This document shows positions 1-6,233 of a stretch of DNA of 6,640 nt, piece by piece. The translations under genes were made by a program, and so were the position numbers. The notes beneath the pieces are model-generated. The model saw nothing but the letters and a program-made list of their open reading frames with translations. It ran no database searches and was not told the origin of the DNA. Source of the DNA: Syntrophomonadaceae bacterium (lineage in GTDB: Bacteria > Bacillota > Dethiobacteria > DTU022 > UBA8154); NCBI GenBank assembly GCA_007122565.1, contig SKTJ01000077.1, forward strand, positions 1 to 6,640, in the 5' to 3' direction. The stretch's first letter is position 1; every line of letters starts with the position of its first letter.

Positions 1-31
1 GGGTTACCTGTGAGTAACCGTTCAGGCTCGA

Positions 32-60
32 TTGACTACTGCCTGCTAAATGCTTGTAAA
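32..60 (+). promoter_or_regulatory. Possible weak promoter upstream of gyrA
   Basis: TTGACT at 32-37 (5 of 6 to the -35 consensus) lies 17 nt before TGTAAA at 55-60 (4 of 6 to the -10 consensus). Transcription from it would start near 66-68, just before the gyrA ribosome binding site, so it would fit a start at 88 and not one at 10. The -10 match is poor and gyrA may instead be read through from an upstream gene outside the window, so this is only a candidate. Confidence 0.25.
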
Positions 61-68
61 TTACATAC

Positions 69-76
69 AGGAAGGG
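69..76 (+). promoter_or_regulatory. Ribosome binding site that selects the gyrA start at 88
   Basis: A purine run AGGAAGGG ends 11 nt before the ATG at 88. It supports that ATG over the in-frame GTG at 10, which sits at the window edge and would add 26 residues with no similarity to known GyrA N-termini. Confidence 0.6.
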
Positions 77-87
77 CAAAGACCAAT

Positions 88-2547
88 ATGGTAGAAGAAA
101 AAATTATTTCCATTCCGCTGGATGAAGAAGTTAAAAGTTCATTTCTTGATTATGCCATGAGTGTGATCGTGAGCCGCGCTCTTCCCGATGTTAGAGACGG
201 GTTAAAGCCGGTGCACCGGCGGATCCTCTATGCTTTCTCGGATCTGGGGATGACCCCCGATAAGCCACACAAGAAATCGGCGCGATTGGTGGGGGAAGTT
301 CTCGGTAAATATCACCCCCATGGAGATTCGGCAGTCTACGAAGCAATGGTACGCCTGGCCCAGGTTTTCACCACACGCTATCCCCTGGTGGACGGGCATG
401 GTAACTTTGGTTCCATGGACGGCGATTCTGCAGCCGCCATGCGGTATACGGAAGCCCGTCTTTCTCCCCTGGCTTTGGAGATGCTGCGCGACCTTGATAA
501 GGAAACCGTTGATTTTCGTCTCAACTTCGACGAGAGTCTGGAGGAACCGGTGGTGCTGCCGGCACGTTTCCCCAATCTGTTGGTAAATGGTTCCTCCGGT
601 ATTGCTGTGGGAATGGCCACCAACATCCCCCCGCACAACCTCACTGAAACGATTAGCGCACTGGAACTGCTGATCGACAGGCCGGAAGCCACAGATGATG
701 AACTGCTTGATATTATCAAGGGACCGGATTTTCCCACAGGCGGGATCATTTTGGGCACGCGGGGCATTCGTGATGCCTACCTTACGGGCAGGGGAAGTAT
801 CCAAGTGCGTGGTAAAAGCAGTATTGAGCTTGGTAAGGATGGCCGTGAGAAACTACTGATCACCGAAATTCCCTACCAGCAGAATAAGTCCAGGTTGATC
901 GAAAAAATTGCCGACCTGGTACGTGAGAAAAAGATTGATGGCATCAGTGAGTTACGTGACGAGTCGGACCGCAGCGGTGTGCGTATTGTGATCGAATTAA
1001 AACGTGGTTTTAATGCGGAACTTATTCTAAACCAACTTTATAAATATACACCGCTGCAGCAGAGCTTTGGTATAATCATGCTTGCGCTGGTGGATGGCAG
1101 GCCGCGCGTCCTTACCCTGCGGCAGACCCTCCTTGCCTATCTGGGACACCAGAAAGAAGTGGTTATGCGTCGTTCCCAGTATCTTTTGAACCGTGCTTTG
1201 GAGCGGGCCCATCTGCTGGAGGGGCTGCGTATTGCTTTGGATAACCTGGATCGTGTGATTGAGATCATCAGGGGTTCAGCCGATGCTAAGCAAGCCCGGC
1301 AGGGTCTAATGGAAAATTTCGCTCTCAGCGAAAAGCAGGCTCAGGCTATCCTGGATATGCGCCTGCAACGCCTGACCGCTCTGGAAAGGAATAAACTGGA
1401 AGAGGAATACCGGGCTATTATGGAGGAGATTGCCTATCTGCGTGCCCTGCTGGCAGATGAGACCCTTATTATGAAAGAAGTCAAGCGGGAGATGCGAGTG
1501 ATCAAAAAGAAATTCGGGGACGAGCGACTAACAGAGATCGTGCCTTATCACGGTGAAATTGATCTTGAAGACCTCATCCGCGAAGAGAAAGTGGTAGTCA
1601 CACATACTAATCTGGGCTATGTTAAACGACTGCCCCTGGATACCTATCGCAGCCAACACCGTGGTGGGCGCGGCATTATCGCCCAGACTATGCGGGAAAA
1701 GGATTTTATAGATCACCTCTTTGTTTGCTCTACCAAGGATTTACTCCTCTGTTTCAGCAACAGAGGAAAGGTCTATCCCATAAAAGTCTATGAAATACCG
1801 GAAAGTGGCCGTCAGGCCCGTGGAACGGCCATTGTCAATCTCCTCCCCCTGGAGAAGGGGGAATACATTACCGCGGTCTTTCCCCGTGTGGAGCACGGAG
1901 AGGAAGATTACATTATCATGGCCACGCAGCATGGGCTGGTGAAAAAAAGCCGTCTGCGTGAATATGCATCTGCAAGACGTTCGGGGTTAATCGCCCTGGG
2001 ATTGACGGAGGCGGATCAGCTTATTGCGGTGCGCCACCTCAGCTGCAGCGATGAATTTTCGGAAAAGGATCTTGATGTGGATGTGCTCATGGCCACAGCC
2101 CGTGGCCTGCTGATCCGCTTTTCCACACAGCAGTTGCGTTCCCTCGGTCGCACGGCAAGGGGAGTTAAAGGTATTACGCTCGCCCCCGGCGATCATGTGG
2201 TGAATATGAACCTGCTGTCAGCCAACCCTAAAGAAAAAACAGCCCTCCTTTTGGTTACGGAAAAAGGGTTTGGGAAGGTTACCAGGGCCAAACAATTCCG
2301 CCGCCAGAACCGTGCCGGAAAGGGCGTCCTGGCCTTAAAGGTAAGTAACCAGGTAGGCCCATTGGTCAGCTTTGCCCTGGTGCAGAAAAATGACGAATTT
2401 ATTATCGTAACCGCCCATGGCCTGGTTATCCGCGAGAAAGCGGCGCCGGTCTCGGTCCAGGGCCGCTACGCCCGCGGTGTTACCCTGATCAGGCTTACTC
2501 AGGATGATAAGGTGGTTAATTTGGCTGTTTTGCCCCGGGATGAATAA
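88..2547 (+). CDS. gyrA: DNA gyrase subunit A
   Basis: GyrA is the breakage-reunion subunit of the A2B2 gyrase that introduces negative supercoils in the cytoplasm using ATP bound by GyrB. The 819-residue product is full length for Bacillota GyrA. Residues 20-124 carry the classic winged-helix block (LDYAMSVIVSRALPDVRDGL, HPHGDSAVYE, AMRYTEAR). Catalytic Tyr is Y120, preceded by R119. The quinolone-resistance positions are S81 and E85, the usual susceptible pattern in this phylum. The C-terminal beta-pinwheel shows six blade motifs starting near residues 510, 559, 615, 671, 726 and 777. The GyrA box at 523-529 reads QHRGGRG, one residue off the common QRRGGKG/R type; its presence favours gyrase over ParC. 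The acidic tail seen in some homologues is short. The start is ATG 88 because the GyrA-like sequence begins there. gyrB would be expected upstream but is outside the window. The next gene follows after 23 nt. Confidence 0.97.
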   Translation: MVEEKIISIPLDEEVKSSFLDYAMSVIVSRALPDVRDGLKPVHRRILYAFSDLGMTPDKPHKKSARLVGEVLGKYHPHGDSAVYEAMVRLAQVFTTRYPLVDGHGNFGSMDGDSAAAMRYTEARLSPLALEMLRDLDKETVDFRLNFDESLEEPVVLPARFPNLLVNGSSGIAVGMATNIPPHNLTETISALELLIDRPEATDDELLDIIKGPDFPTGGIILGTRGIRDAYLTGRGSIQVRGKSSIELGKDGREKLLITEIPYQQNKSRLIEKIADLVREKKIDGISELRDESDRSGVRIVIELKRGFNAELILNQLYKYTPLQQSFGIIMLALVDGRPRVLTLRQTLLAYLGHQKEVVMRRSQYLLNRALERAHLLEGLRIALDNLDRVIEIIRGSADAKQARQGLMENFALSEKQAQAILDMRLQRLTALERNKLEEEYRAIMEEIAYLRALLADETLIMKEVKREMRVIKKKFGDERLTEIVPYHGEIDLEDLIREEKVVVTHTNLGYVKRLPLDTYRSQHRGGRGIIAQTMREKDFIDHLFVCSTKDLLLCFSNRGKVYPIKVYEIPESGRQARGTAIVNLLPLEKGEYITAVFPRVEHGEEDYIIMATQHGLVKKSRLREYASARRSGLIALGLTEADQLIAVRHLSCSDEFSEKDLDVDVLMATARGLLIRFSTQQLRSLGRTARGVKGITLAPGDHVVNMNLLSANPKEKTALLLVTEKGFGKVTRAKQFRRQNRAGKGVLALKVSNQVGPLVSFALVQKNDEFIIVTAHGLVIREKAAPVSVQGRYARGVTLIRLTQDDKVVNLAVLPRDE

Positions 2548-2570
2548 GCTGGGGTAGCAGGAGGATTGTC

Positions 2571-3932
2571 ATGAAATTATTTCGCGGCATCTCGCCGGCG
2601 CTTATCGTTTTACTGCTTTTCCTGACTGTGGCCGCTTTTGTTCTGGAATGGATCCGCACACCGGAACATCCTGTTTTGGCCAAGCCGCCCCGCAGCACCG
2701 ATATGGCCGTGCTTGGCGGGACCACAGCAGCTTTGCTCACTGCCTGGCACGGTGCTCAAAACGGCGCCCAGGTTTACCTTTTCCCCCAGGGACAGGAATT
2801 GGGGGAAGATGCTGCTTTTCTGCTGTCCGGGGGCATTGCTGCACCCCTTACCCCCCCCCAGCGGGAGCTGGAAGAGCCTTTCATACCTGGGGAACTGGAT
2901 GAACGGCTGCGGCAGTATGGTAATGACATGAACGATCCGGCACTACTTGCTGCTTTTATCCAATTTTCAACCCGCCTTTATCCCCTGCTTGAACGTATCA
3001 GTGGTACTGTCTTTGACCACCTTCCCGATCCAGCAGAAAAACCCTATCTTCACTTCAGCAGTCGGCCCATTAATCCCGCTGCCTTCACCCAACAGCTACA
3101 GACCAAGGTGTTAAGGGCAGGCGTGATTATCAGCAACGATTATGTAAAAGAACTGATATTTTCCCCTGAGGGGGAGATTACCGGCCTTTTGCTGGAAAAA
3201 AGCGGCGGGGAAACAGAGATGCTCAACCTCCGCTCCGTTGTGCTCGCCGACGGAGGCTACAGTGGCAAACCTTTTAGCCGGCATCCCTATCTCTCGCAAA
3301 ACAACTTAGTCGTGCTGCGTCCCGGTCAGCAGGGCCAGGGCTTGGATCTTGCCAGTGAACTGGGGTTGGATGTGGTGCAGACCGGTTTTTATCGCCGGCG
3401 TATCCTGCTCTATTCCCCTTTTAACGAAGATTATTGTCTCCTCCCGCAACAACCCCGGGAAAACGCCTATTTTTTTAACAGCAGGGGGCAATTGCTTGAA
3501 TGGGAGGGTTCCAGTAAACAGGAAATATTAAACTTTATTCATATGTCACCCCACGAAGGTGTTTATCTAATAGTTGTTGAAGAGGATATACCCGAAACCT
3601 GCGTGCAATTCTTCCGCCGTTTTGCCGACTGGGAGAGCCTGGCCCGTTTTAGCGGCGGCGAGTTGCCAACTTTCCCCCTACCCTTCTCCCCTGCCGATGT
3701 CCATCTTATATCCCCCGTACGCGTGACTGTGGATTACACTTTGGGCGGTCTGGCAGTCACCCCACGTGGTGAGGTGAAACGCAACGGGTCGGTGGTGACA
3801 GGTCTTTATGCTGCGGGAGAGATCAGTGGCGGCCTGCATGGAGAGGTTGTCCTTCAAGGGATGCCCCTGAGCGAAACCCTCTTTCTCTCTGCCGTTGCCG
3901 GTGAAGCAGCAGCACACCACGCGTGGCGATAA
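2571..3932 (+). CDS. Membrane-anchored FAD-binding flavoprotein, fumarate reductase/FAD_binding_2 type, function unknown
   Basis: This 453-aa protein resembles the flavoprotein subunit of succinate dehydrogenase/fumarate reductase-type oxidoreductases. It starts with a hydrophobic segment at about residues 9-25 after a short K/R-containing N-terminus, likely a signal anchor; there is no twin-arginine motif and no lipobox. Next comes a Rossmann-type strand-loop-helix at 45-70 (AVLGGTTAALLTAW), where the usual GxGxxG is degraded to G-G-T-T-A-A. The C-terminal FAD signature is clear: YTLGGLAV (GG at 392-393) followed by GLYAAGEISGGLHG from residue 411, and then a helix near MPLSETL. The family's GANRLGGN stretch is replaced by GEVVLQGM, so substrate and activity cannot be assigned. 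A strong AGGAGG lies at 2559-2564, 6 nt before the ATG. The 23-nt gap to gyrA suggests co-transcription. No terminator is evident after it. FAD binding is likely; the electron donor, acceptor and side of the membrane are unknown. Confidence 0.8.
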   Translation: MKLFRGISPALIVLLLFLTVAAFVLEWIRTPEHPVLAKPPRSTDMAVLGGTTAALLTAWHGAQNGAQVYLFPQGQELGEDAAFLLSGGIAAPLTPPQRELEEPFIPGELDERLRQYGNDMNDPALLAAFIQFSTRLYPLLERISGTVFDHLPDPAEKPYLHFSSRPINPAAFTQQLQTKVLRAGVIISNDYVKELIFSPEGEITGLLLEKSGGETEMLNLRSVVLADGGYSGKPFSRHPYLSQNNLVVLRPGQQGQGLDLASELGLDVVQTGFYRRRILLYSPFNEDYCLLPQQPRENAYFFNSRGQLLEWEGSSKQEILNFIHMSPHEGVYLIVVEEDIPETCVQFFRRFADWESLARFSGGELPTFPLPFSPADVHLISPVRVTVDYTLGGLAVTPRGEVKRNGSVVTGLYAAGEISGGLHGEVVLQGMPLSETLFLSAVAGEAAAHHAWR

Positions 3933-4028
3933 ACCCCATGAAGTCGGATATCAGTGTGCCGGTGAGCCGGAACAAACCAAGCTATGATGTACCCATGTAC
4001 AAGAACAAGAAAGAAATATAAAACCGCT

Positions 4029-4056
4029 TGTAGGGGCGGACGACCCTGTCCGCCCG
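4029..4056 (+). repeat. 28-nt hairpin repeat, copy 1
   Basis: The unit begins TGTAGGGGCGGAC and ends GTCCGCCCG. Its core is a perfect 8-bp inverted repeat, GGGCGGAC at 4034-4041 and GTCCGCCC at 4048-4055, around the loop GACCCT. Identical over all 28 nt to the reverse complement of copy 3 and one base different from copy 2. Such short GC-rich dispersed palindromes are known as REP-like or MITE-like elements in many bacteria; that label here is inference. Confidence 0.85.
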
Positions 4057-4109
4057 AGAATTGGTGTATCTGGCGCAGGGCAGCAGAATAACTTAGAATA
4101 GACCACCAT

Positions 4110-4127
4110 GCCGGTGACGGTACCGGC
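4110..4127. repeat. Small perfect inverted repeat
   Basis: GCCGGT at 4110-4115 and ACCGGC at 4122-4127 form a 6-bp stem around the loop GACGGT. It lies midway between repeat copies 1 and 2. No function is visible. Confidence 0.5.
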
Positions 4128-4143
4128 GGAAGGATGAAAATTG

Positions 4144-4207
4144 TCATCACACCCGCGGGCGGACAGAGTCGTCCGCCCCTACAGGTTTTCCAAACAGCGT
4201 GTGATGA
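4144..4207. repeat. Inverted repeat enclosing hairpin repeat copy 2
   Basis: TCATCACAC at 4144-4152 and GTGTGATGA at 4199-4207 are perfect 9-nt reverse complements. They flank hairpin repeat copy 2, giving a nested cruciform or RNA-stem arrangement with the repeat hairpin inside the larger arm. Confidence 0.6.
4156..4183 (-). repeat. 28-nt hairpin repeat, copy 2 (inverted)
   Basis: On the minus strand this reads as the copy 1 unit with one change in the loop (GACTCT instead of GACCCT). The two 8-nt arms, GGGCGGAC at 4157-4164 and GTCCGCCC at 4171-4178, are intact, so the difference leaves the stem untouched. It faces copy 1 across about 100 bp. Confidence 0.85.
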
Positions 4208-4267
4208 AAGTACAACATTAGCTGAGGGTGCAGGTTGGGCGTGAGGGGCATTCAGGGTCGTAAAAGG

Positions 4268-4342
4268 CTTTGCCGATTAGGAGGTTTCAACATTCAACTT
4301 GTTTGAGCGTAGCGAGTTTTGAATGTTGCCGTTTCGGCAAAG
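4268..4342. repeat. Composite two-stage hairpin element
   Basis: The outer arms CTTTGCCG (4268-4275) and CGGCAAAG (4335-4342) are perfect complements. Nested inside are perfect 10-nt arms, CAACATTCAA (4288-4297) and TTGAATGTTG (4319-4328), around a 21-nt loop containing GAGCGTAGCGAG. A competing small hairpin TTGCCG-TTT-CGGCAA (4326-4340) uses the right side. This could be a structured RNA or a second dispersed palindromic element; no protein frame explains it. Confidence 0.6.
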
Positions 4343-4460
4343 GCAACTGCTATTATTAATCTTTTCTTGAGCCTGACAGCCCCGAAGGTGCATCCCTGCA
4401 TCCCGGTGCAGCAGTGAATCCACATTTTCCTCAATATAGACATCAATGGCAGCATACCTG

Positions 4461-4488
4461 CGGGCGGACAGGGTCGTCCGCCCCTACA
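4461..4488 (-). repeat. 28-nt hairpin repeat, copy 3 (inverted)
   Basis: The exact reverse complement of copy 1 over 28 nt, with arms GGGCGGAC (4462-4469) and GTCCGCCC (4476-4483) around AGGGTC. Copy 3 is 277 bp from copy 2 and shares no flanking sequence with the other copies beyond the unit. Confidence 0.85.
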
Positions 4489-4543
4489 CGGATACACCTG
4501 CTTGATTTTGGAGTTCGACTTTGGACTCGTATTATTTTTTATC

Positions 4544-4572
4544 TTCCCAAGACACCCTTAATCCTATATAAT
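4544..4572 (+). promoter_or_regulatory. Candidate promoter for the carboxyltransferase gene
   Basis: A perfect -10 hexamer TATAAT at 4567-4572 sits in an AT-rich stretch, 17 nt after TTCCCA at 4544-4549 (4 of 6 to the -35 consensus). The predicted start near 4578-4580 would give a leader of about 45 nt before the ATG at 4624. The -35 is weak, so confidence is moderate. Confidence 0.45.
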
Positions 4573-4623
4573 AACTAATAGTAATAAACATTTCATTAAA
4601 CTAACATAAAGGATGGGGATTTG

Positions 4624-6120
4624 ATGACACAAAAAGTTGGTATTACTGACACTACCCTGCGCGACGCACACCAGTCTCTTATGGCCACGCGTCTGCGCAG
4701 AGAACACATACTACCCATTATCGCTGATATCGATAAGGTAGGCTATCACTCCCTGGAGGTCTGGGGCGGAGCTACATTTGACACCTGCCTGCGTTTTCTT
4801 GATGAAGATCCATGGGAACGCTTGATCAAGATGCGCGAACTTGCTCCTGACACCGATTTTCAGATGCTCCTGCGCGGCCAAAACCTGGTAGGATACCGCC
4901 ACTACCCCGATGATGTAGTGGACGCTTTTGTGAGGCTCGCTGTAAAAAACGGCATTAATATCATCCGCGTTTTTGATGCACTTAACGACACCCGCAATAT
5001 GTCCCAGGCTATGCAGGCGGTGCGTAATGCGGGAGCCCATGTGCAGGCCACATTGAGCTATACGCTCAGCCCTTTGCATAGTATTGAGTATTTTGTCCAA
5101 GTGGCACTGCAACTTAAAAAAATGGGGGCAGACTCCATCGCCATTAAGGACATGGCCGGTTTACTCACCCCCTACGATGCTTATACCCTGGTGCAGCGAC
5201 TGAAGGAGAGTGTGGCCCTTCCGGTACAGCTCCACTCCCATTTTACGAGTGGTCTGGCTTTTATGTCCTATCTAAAAGGGATTGAGGCCGGCTGTGATGT
5301 GATTGACACCGCTATTTCCGCCCTCTCCCTCGGCTCTTCCCAACCGGCAACAGAGAGCATGGTGGCCGCCCTGCAGGGTACTCCCTATGATACGGGGTTG
5401 GATTTGGAGCGGATCGGCCACATTGCCGCTTATTTTAAAGAGATCCGTAATCATTACGATATTCCTGCGGAGATTGTGATGGGTGTGGATACGGATGTAT
5501 TAAGTTACCAGATCCCCGGCGGTATGATTTCCAACCTGGCCTCCCAACTGGCATCCCAGAACGCCACCCACCTCTTGCCGCAGGTGCTGAAAGAGGTACC
5601 CCGTGTTCGTGCTGAACTGGGCTACCCTCCTCTGGTTACCCCCTCCAGCCAGATCGTGGGGACGCAGGCAGTGGTAAATGTGATTAGCGGTGAACGGTAC
5701 AAAATGATTCTTACGGAGGTTAAAAATTATCTGCGGGGACTTTATGGCCGTCCCCCCGGAGAGGTGGATCCGGACCTCTTAAAGCGGGTCCTGGGCACAG
5801 AGGAGCCCTACCAAGGCAGGCCTGCGGATCTGCTTGAGCCCGGCCTGGAAAAAGGGCGGGAGGAATTGGGAAAATACCTGGAGAAAGAAGAGGATCTACT
5901 CTCTTATATCCTCTTCCCCCAGCAGGCGCTCACGTTTTTTCAGCGTCGCTGCGGGGAGATCATGCCCGAGCAGAACAGTGAGCAGCCTGCAAACGCAAAG
6001 ACTTCCACAGCCCCATCTGCAGCAGCAGATGCTGTTAAACTGGATAATCTCTTTACGGTGGATGAATCTCTCCTCTCCGCTGAGGATGAAAAGGGTTACT
6101 TTGTCTACCCATCAGCCTGA
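4624..6120 (+). CDS. Carboxyltransferase subunit lacking a biotinyl domain (pyruvate carboxylase B / oxaloacetate decarboxylase alpha / transcarboxylase 5S family)
   Basis: This 498-aa cytoplasmic enzyme subunit moves a carboxyl group between carboxybiotin and a keto acid (pyruvate/oxaloacetate). The TIM-barrel active site is intact: TLRDAHQSL at 11-19 with metal-binding D14, IKDMAGLL with the carboxylatable lysine K175, and LHSHFTSG with metal ligands H204 and H206. The second conserved domain is visible at 325-390, including TPSSQIVGTQ at 339-348. Length and layout match the Propionibacterium transcarboxylase 5S subunit (about 505 aa). After residue 449 comes an Ala/Ser/Pro/Gln-rich linker like those that precede a biotinyl domain. 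It ends instead in a short acidic tail with no AMKM-type biotin site, so a separate biotin carrier protein is needed. An AAAGGA at 4608-4613 serves ATG 4624; TTG 4621 is a possible start one codon earlier. Pyruvate carboxylase (pycB), decarboxylase (oadA) or transcarboxylase roles cannot be told apart here. Confidence 0.92.
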   Translation: MTQKVGITDTTLRDAHQSLMATRLRREHILPIIADIDKVGYHSLEVWGGATFDTCLRFLDEDPWERLIKMRELAPDTDFQMLLRGQNLVGYRHYPDDVVDAFVRLAVKNGINIIRVFDALNDTRNMSQAMQAVRNAGAHVQATLSYTLSPLHSIEYFVQVALQLKKMGADSIAIKDMAGLLTPYDAYTLVQRLKESVALPVQLHSHFTSGLAFMSYLKGIEAGCDVIDTAISALSLGSSQPATESMVAALQGTPYDTGLDLERIGHIAAYFKEIRNHYDIPAEIVMGVDTDVLSYQIPGGMISNLASQLASQNATHLLPQVLKEVPRVRAELGYPPLVTPSSQIVGTQAVVNVISGERYKMILTEVKNYLRGLYGRPPGEVDPDLLKRVLGTEEPYQGRPADLLEPGLEKGREELGKYLEKEEDLLSYILFPQQALTFFQRRCGEIMPEQNSEQPANAKTSTAPSAAADAVKLDNLFTVDESLLSAEDEKGYFVYPSA

Positions 6121-6139
6121 GGCAATAGTGGGAAAACAA

Positions 6140-6163
6140 GTTGGATAGTTGGATAGTTGGATA
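6140..6163 (+). repeat. Three tandem copies of an 8-nt unit
   Basis: GTTGGATA occurs three times head to tail, 20 nt after the carboxyltransferase stop codon. It is a simple-sequence tract whose unit number could vary between strains; it lies upstream of the ilvE promoter and outside any gene. Confidence 0.85.
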
Positions 6164-6198
6164 GGAAAAGATAAAACCGGTGTTACAGTAATTTTTAA

Positions 6199-6227
6199 TT
6201 GACATCGCCGGAGGCTACCGCTATAAT
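6199..6227 (+). promoter_or_regulatory. Consensus housekeeping promoter for the T-box/ilvE transcript
   Basis: TTGACA at 6199-6204 and TATAAT at 6222-6227 are both perfect matches to the sigma-A consensus with the optimal 17-nt spacer. Transcription should begin near 6233-6235. A strong constitutive promoter fits a gene whose control is by transcription attenuation in the leader. Confidence 0.85.
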
Positions 6228-6233
6228 AAAGAA

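Larger units (their letters stand above)
3933..4623. other. Palindrome-rich intergenic region
   Basis: This stretch of about 690 bp between the flavoprotein and carboxyltransferase genes has no convincing protein gene. It holds three copies of a hairpin repeat, a 6-bp-stem hairpin at 4110-4127, an inverted pair 4144-4152/4199-4207, a composite hairpin at 4268-4342, and a short direct duplication TGCATCCC at 4389-4404. A possible promoter is at its right end. A 27-codon open frame at 3938-4021 lacks a ribosome binding site. No run of T follows any hairpin, so I do not call a terminator. Confidence 0.7.

Noticed and set aside
2..19. Inverted repeat GGTTAC/GTAACC as a terminator of an upstream gene
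   Set aside because: A 6-bp stem with a 6-nt loop and no T run after it; too weak to call.
10..87. GTG start extending GyrA by 26 residues
   Set aside because: The extra residues do not resemble GyrA, and the start would lie at the window edge without a visible ribosome binding site. ATG 88 has a purine-rich site and starts the conserved sequence.
202..804. Long minus-strand open frames inside gyrA
   Set aside because: They overlap the conserved gyrase catalytic core, have no recognisable domains, and are antisense shadows of a gene with strong codon bias.
4029..4056. Hairpin repeat as the terminator of the gyrA-flavoprotein transcript
   Set aside because: The stem is strong, but it is followed by mixed sequence, not a T tract.
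3854..4150. Minus-strand 98-codon frame with hydrophobic stretches
   Set aside because: It overlaps the conserved C-terminus of the flavoprotein and reads through hairpin repeat copy 1. No ribosome binding site or family resemblance.
4029..4488. CRISPR array
   Set aside because: The three 28-nt units are in mixed orientation with gaps of about 100 and 277 bp, so there is no regular spacer pattern.
4294..4497. Minus-strand 67-codon frame in the intergenic region
   Set aside because: It is a translation of repeat copy 3 and part of the composite hairpin; no sign of coding selection.
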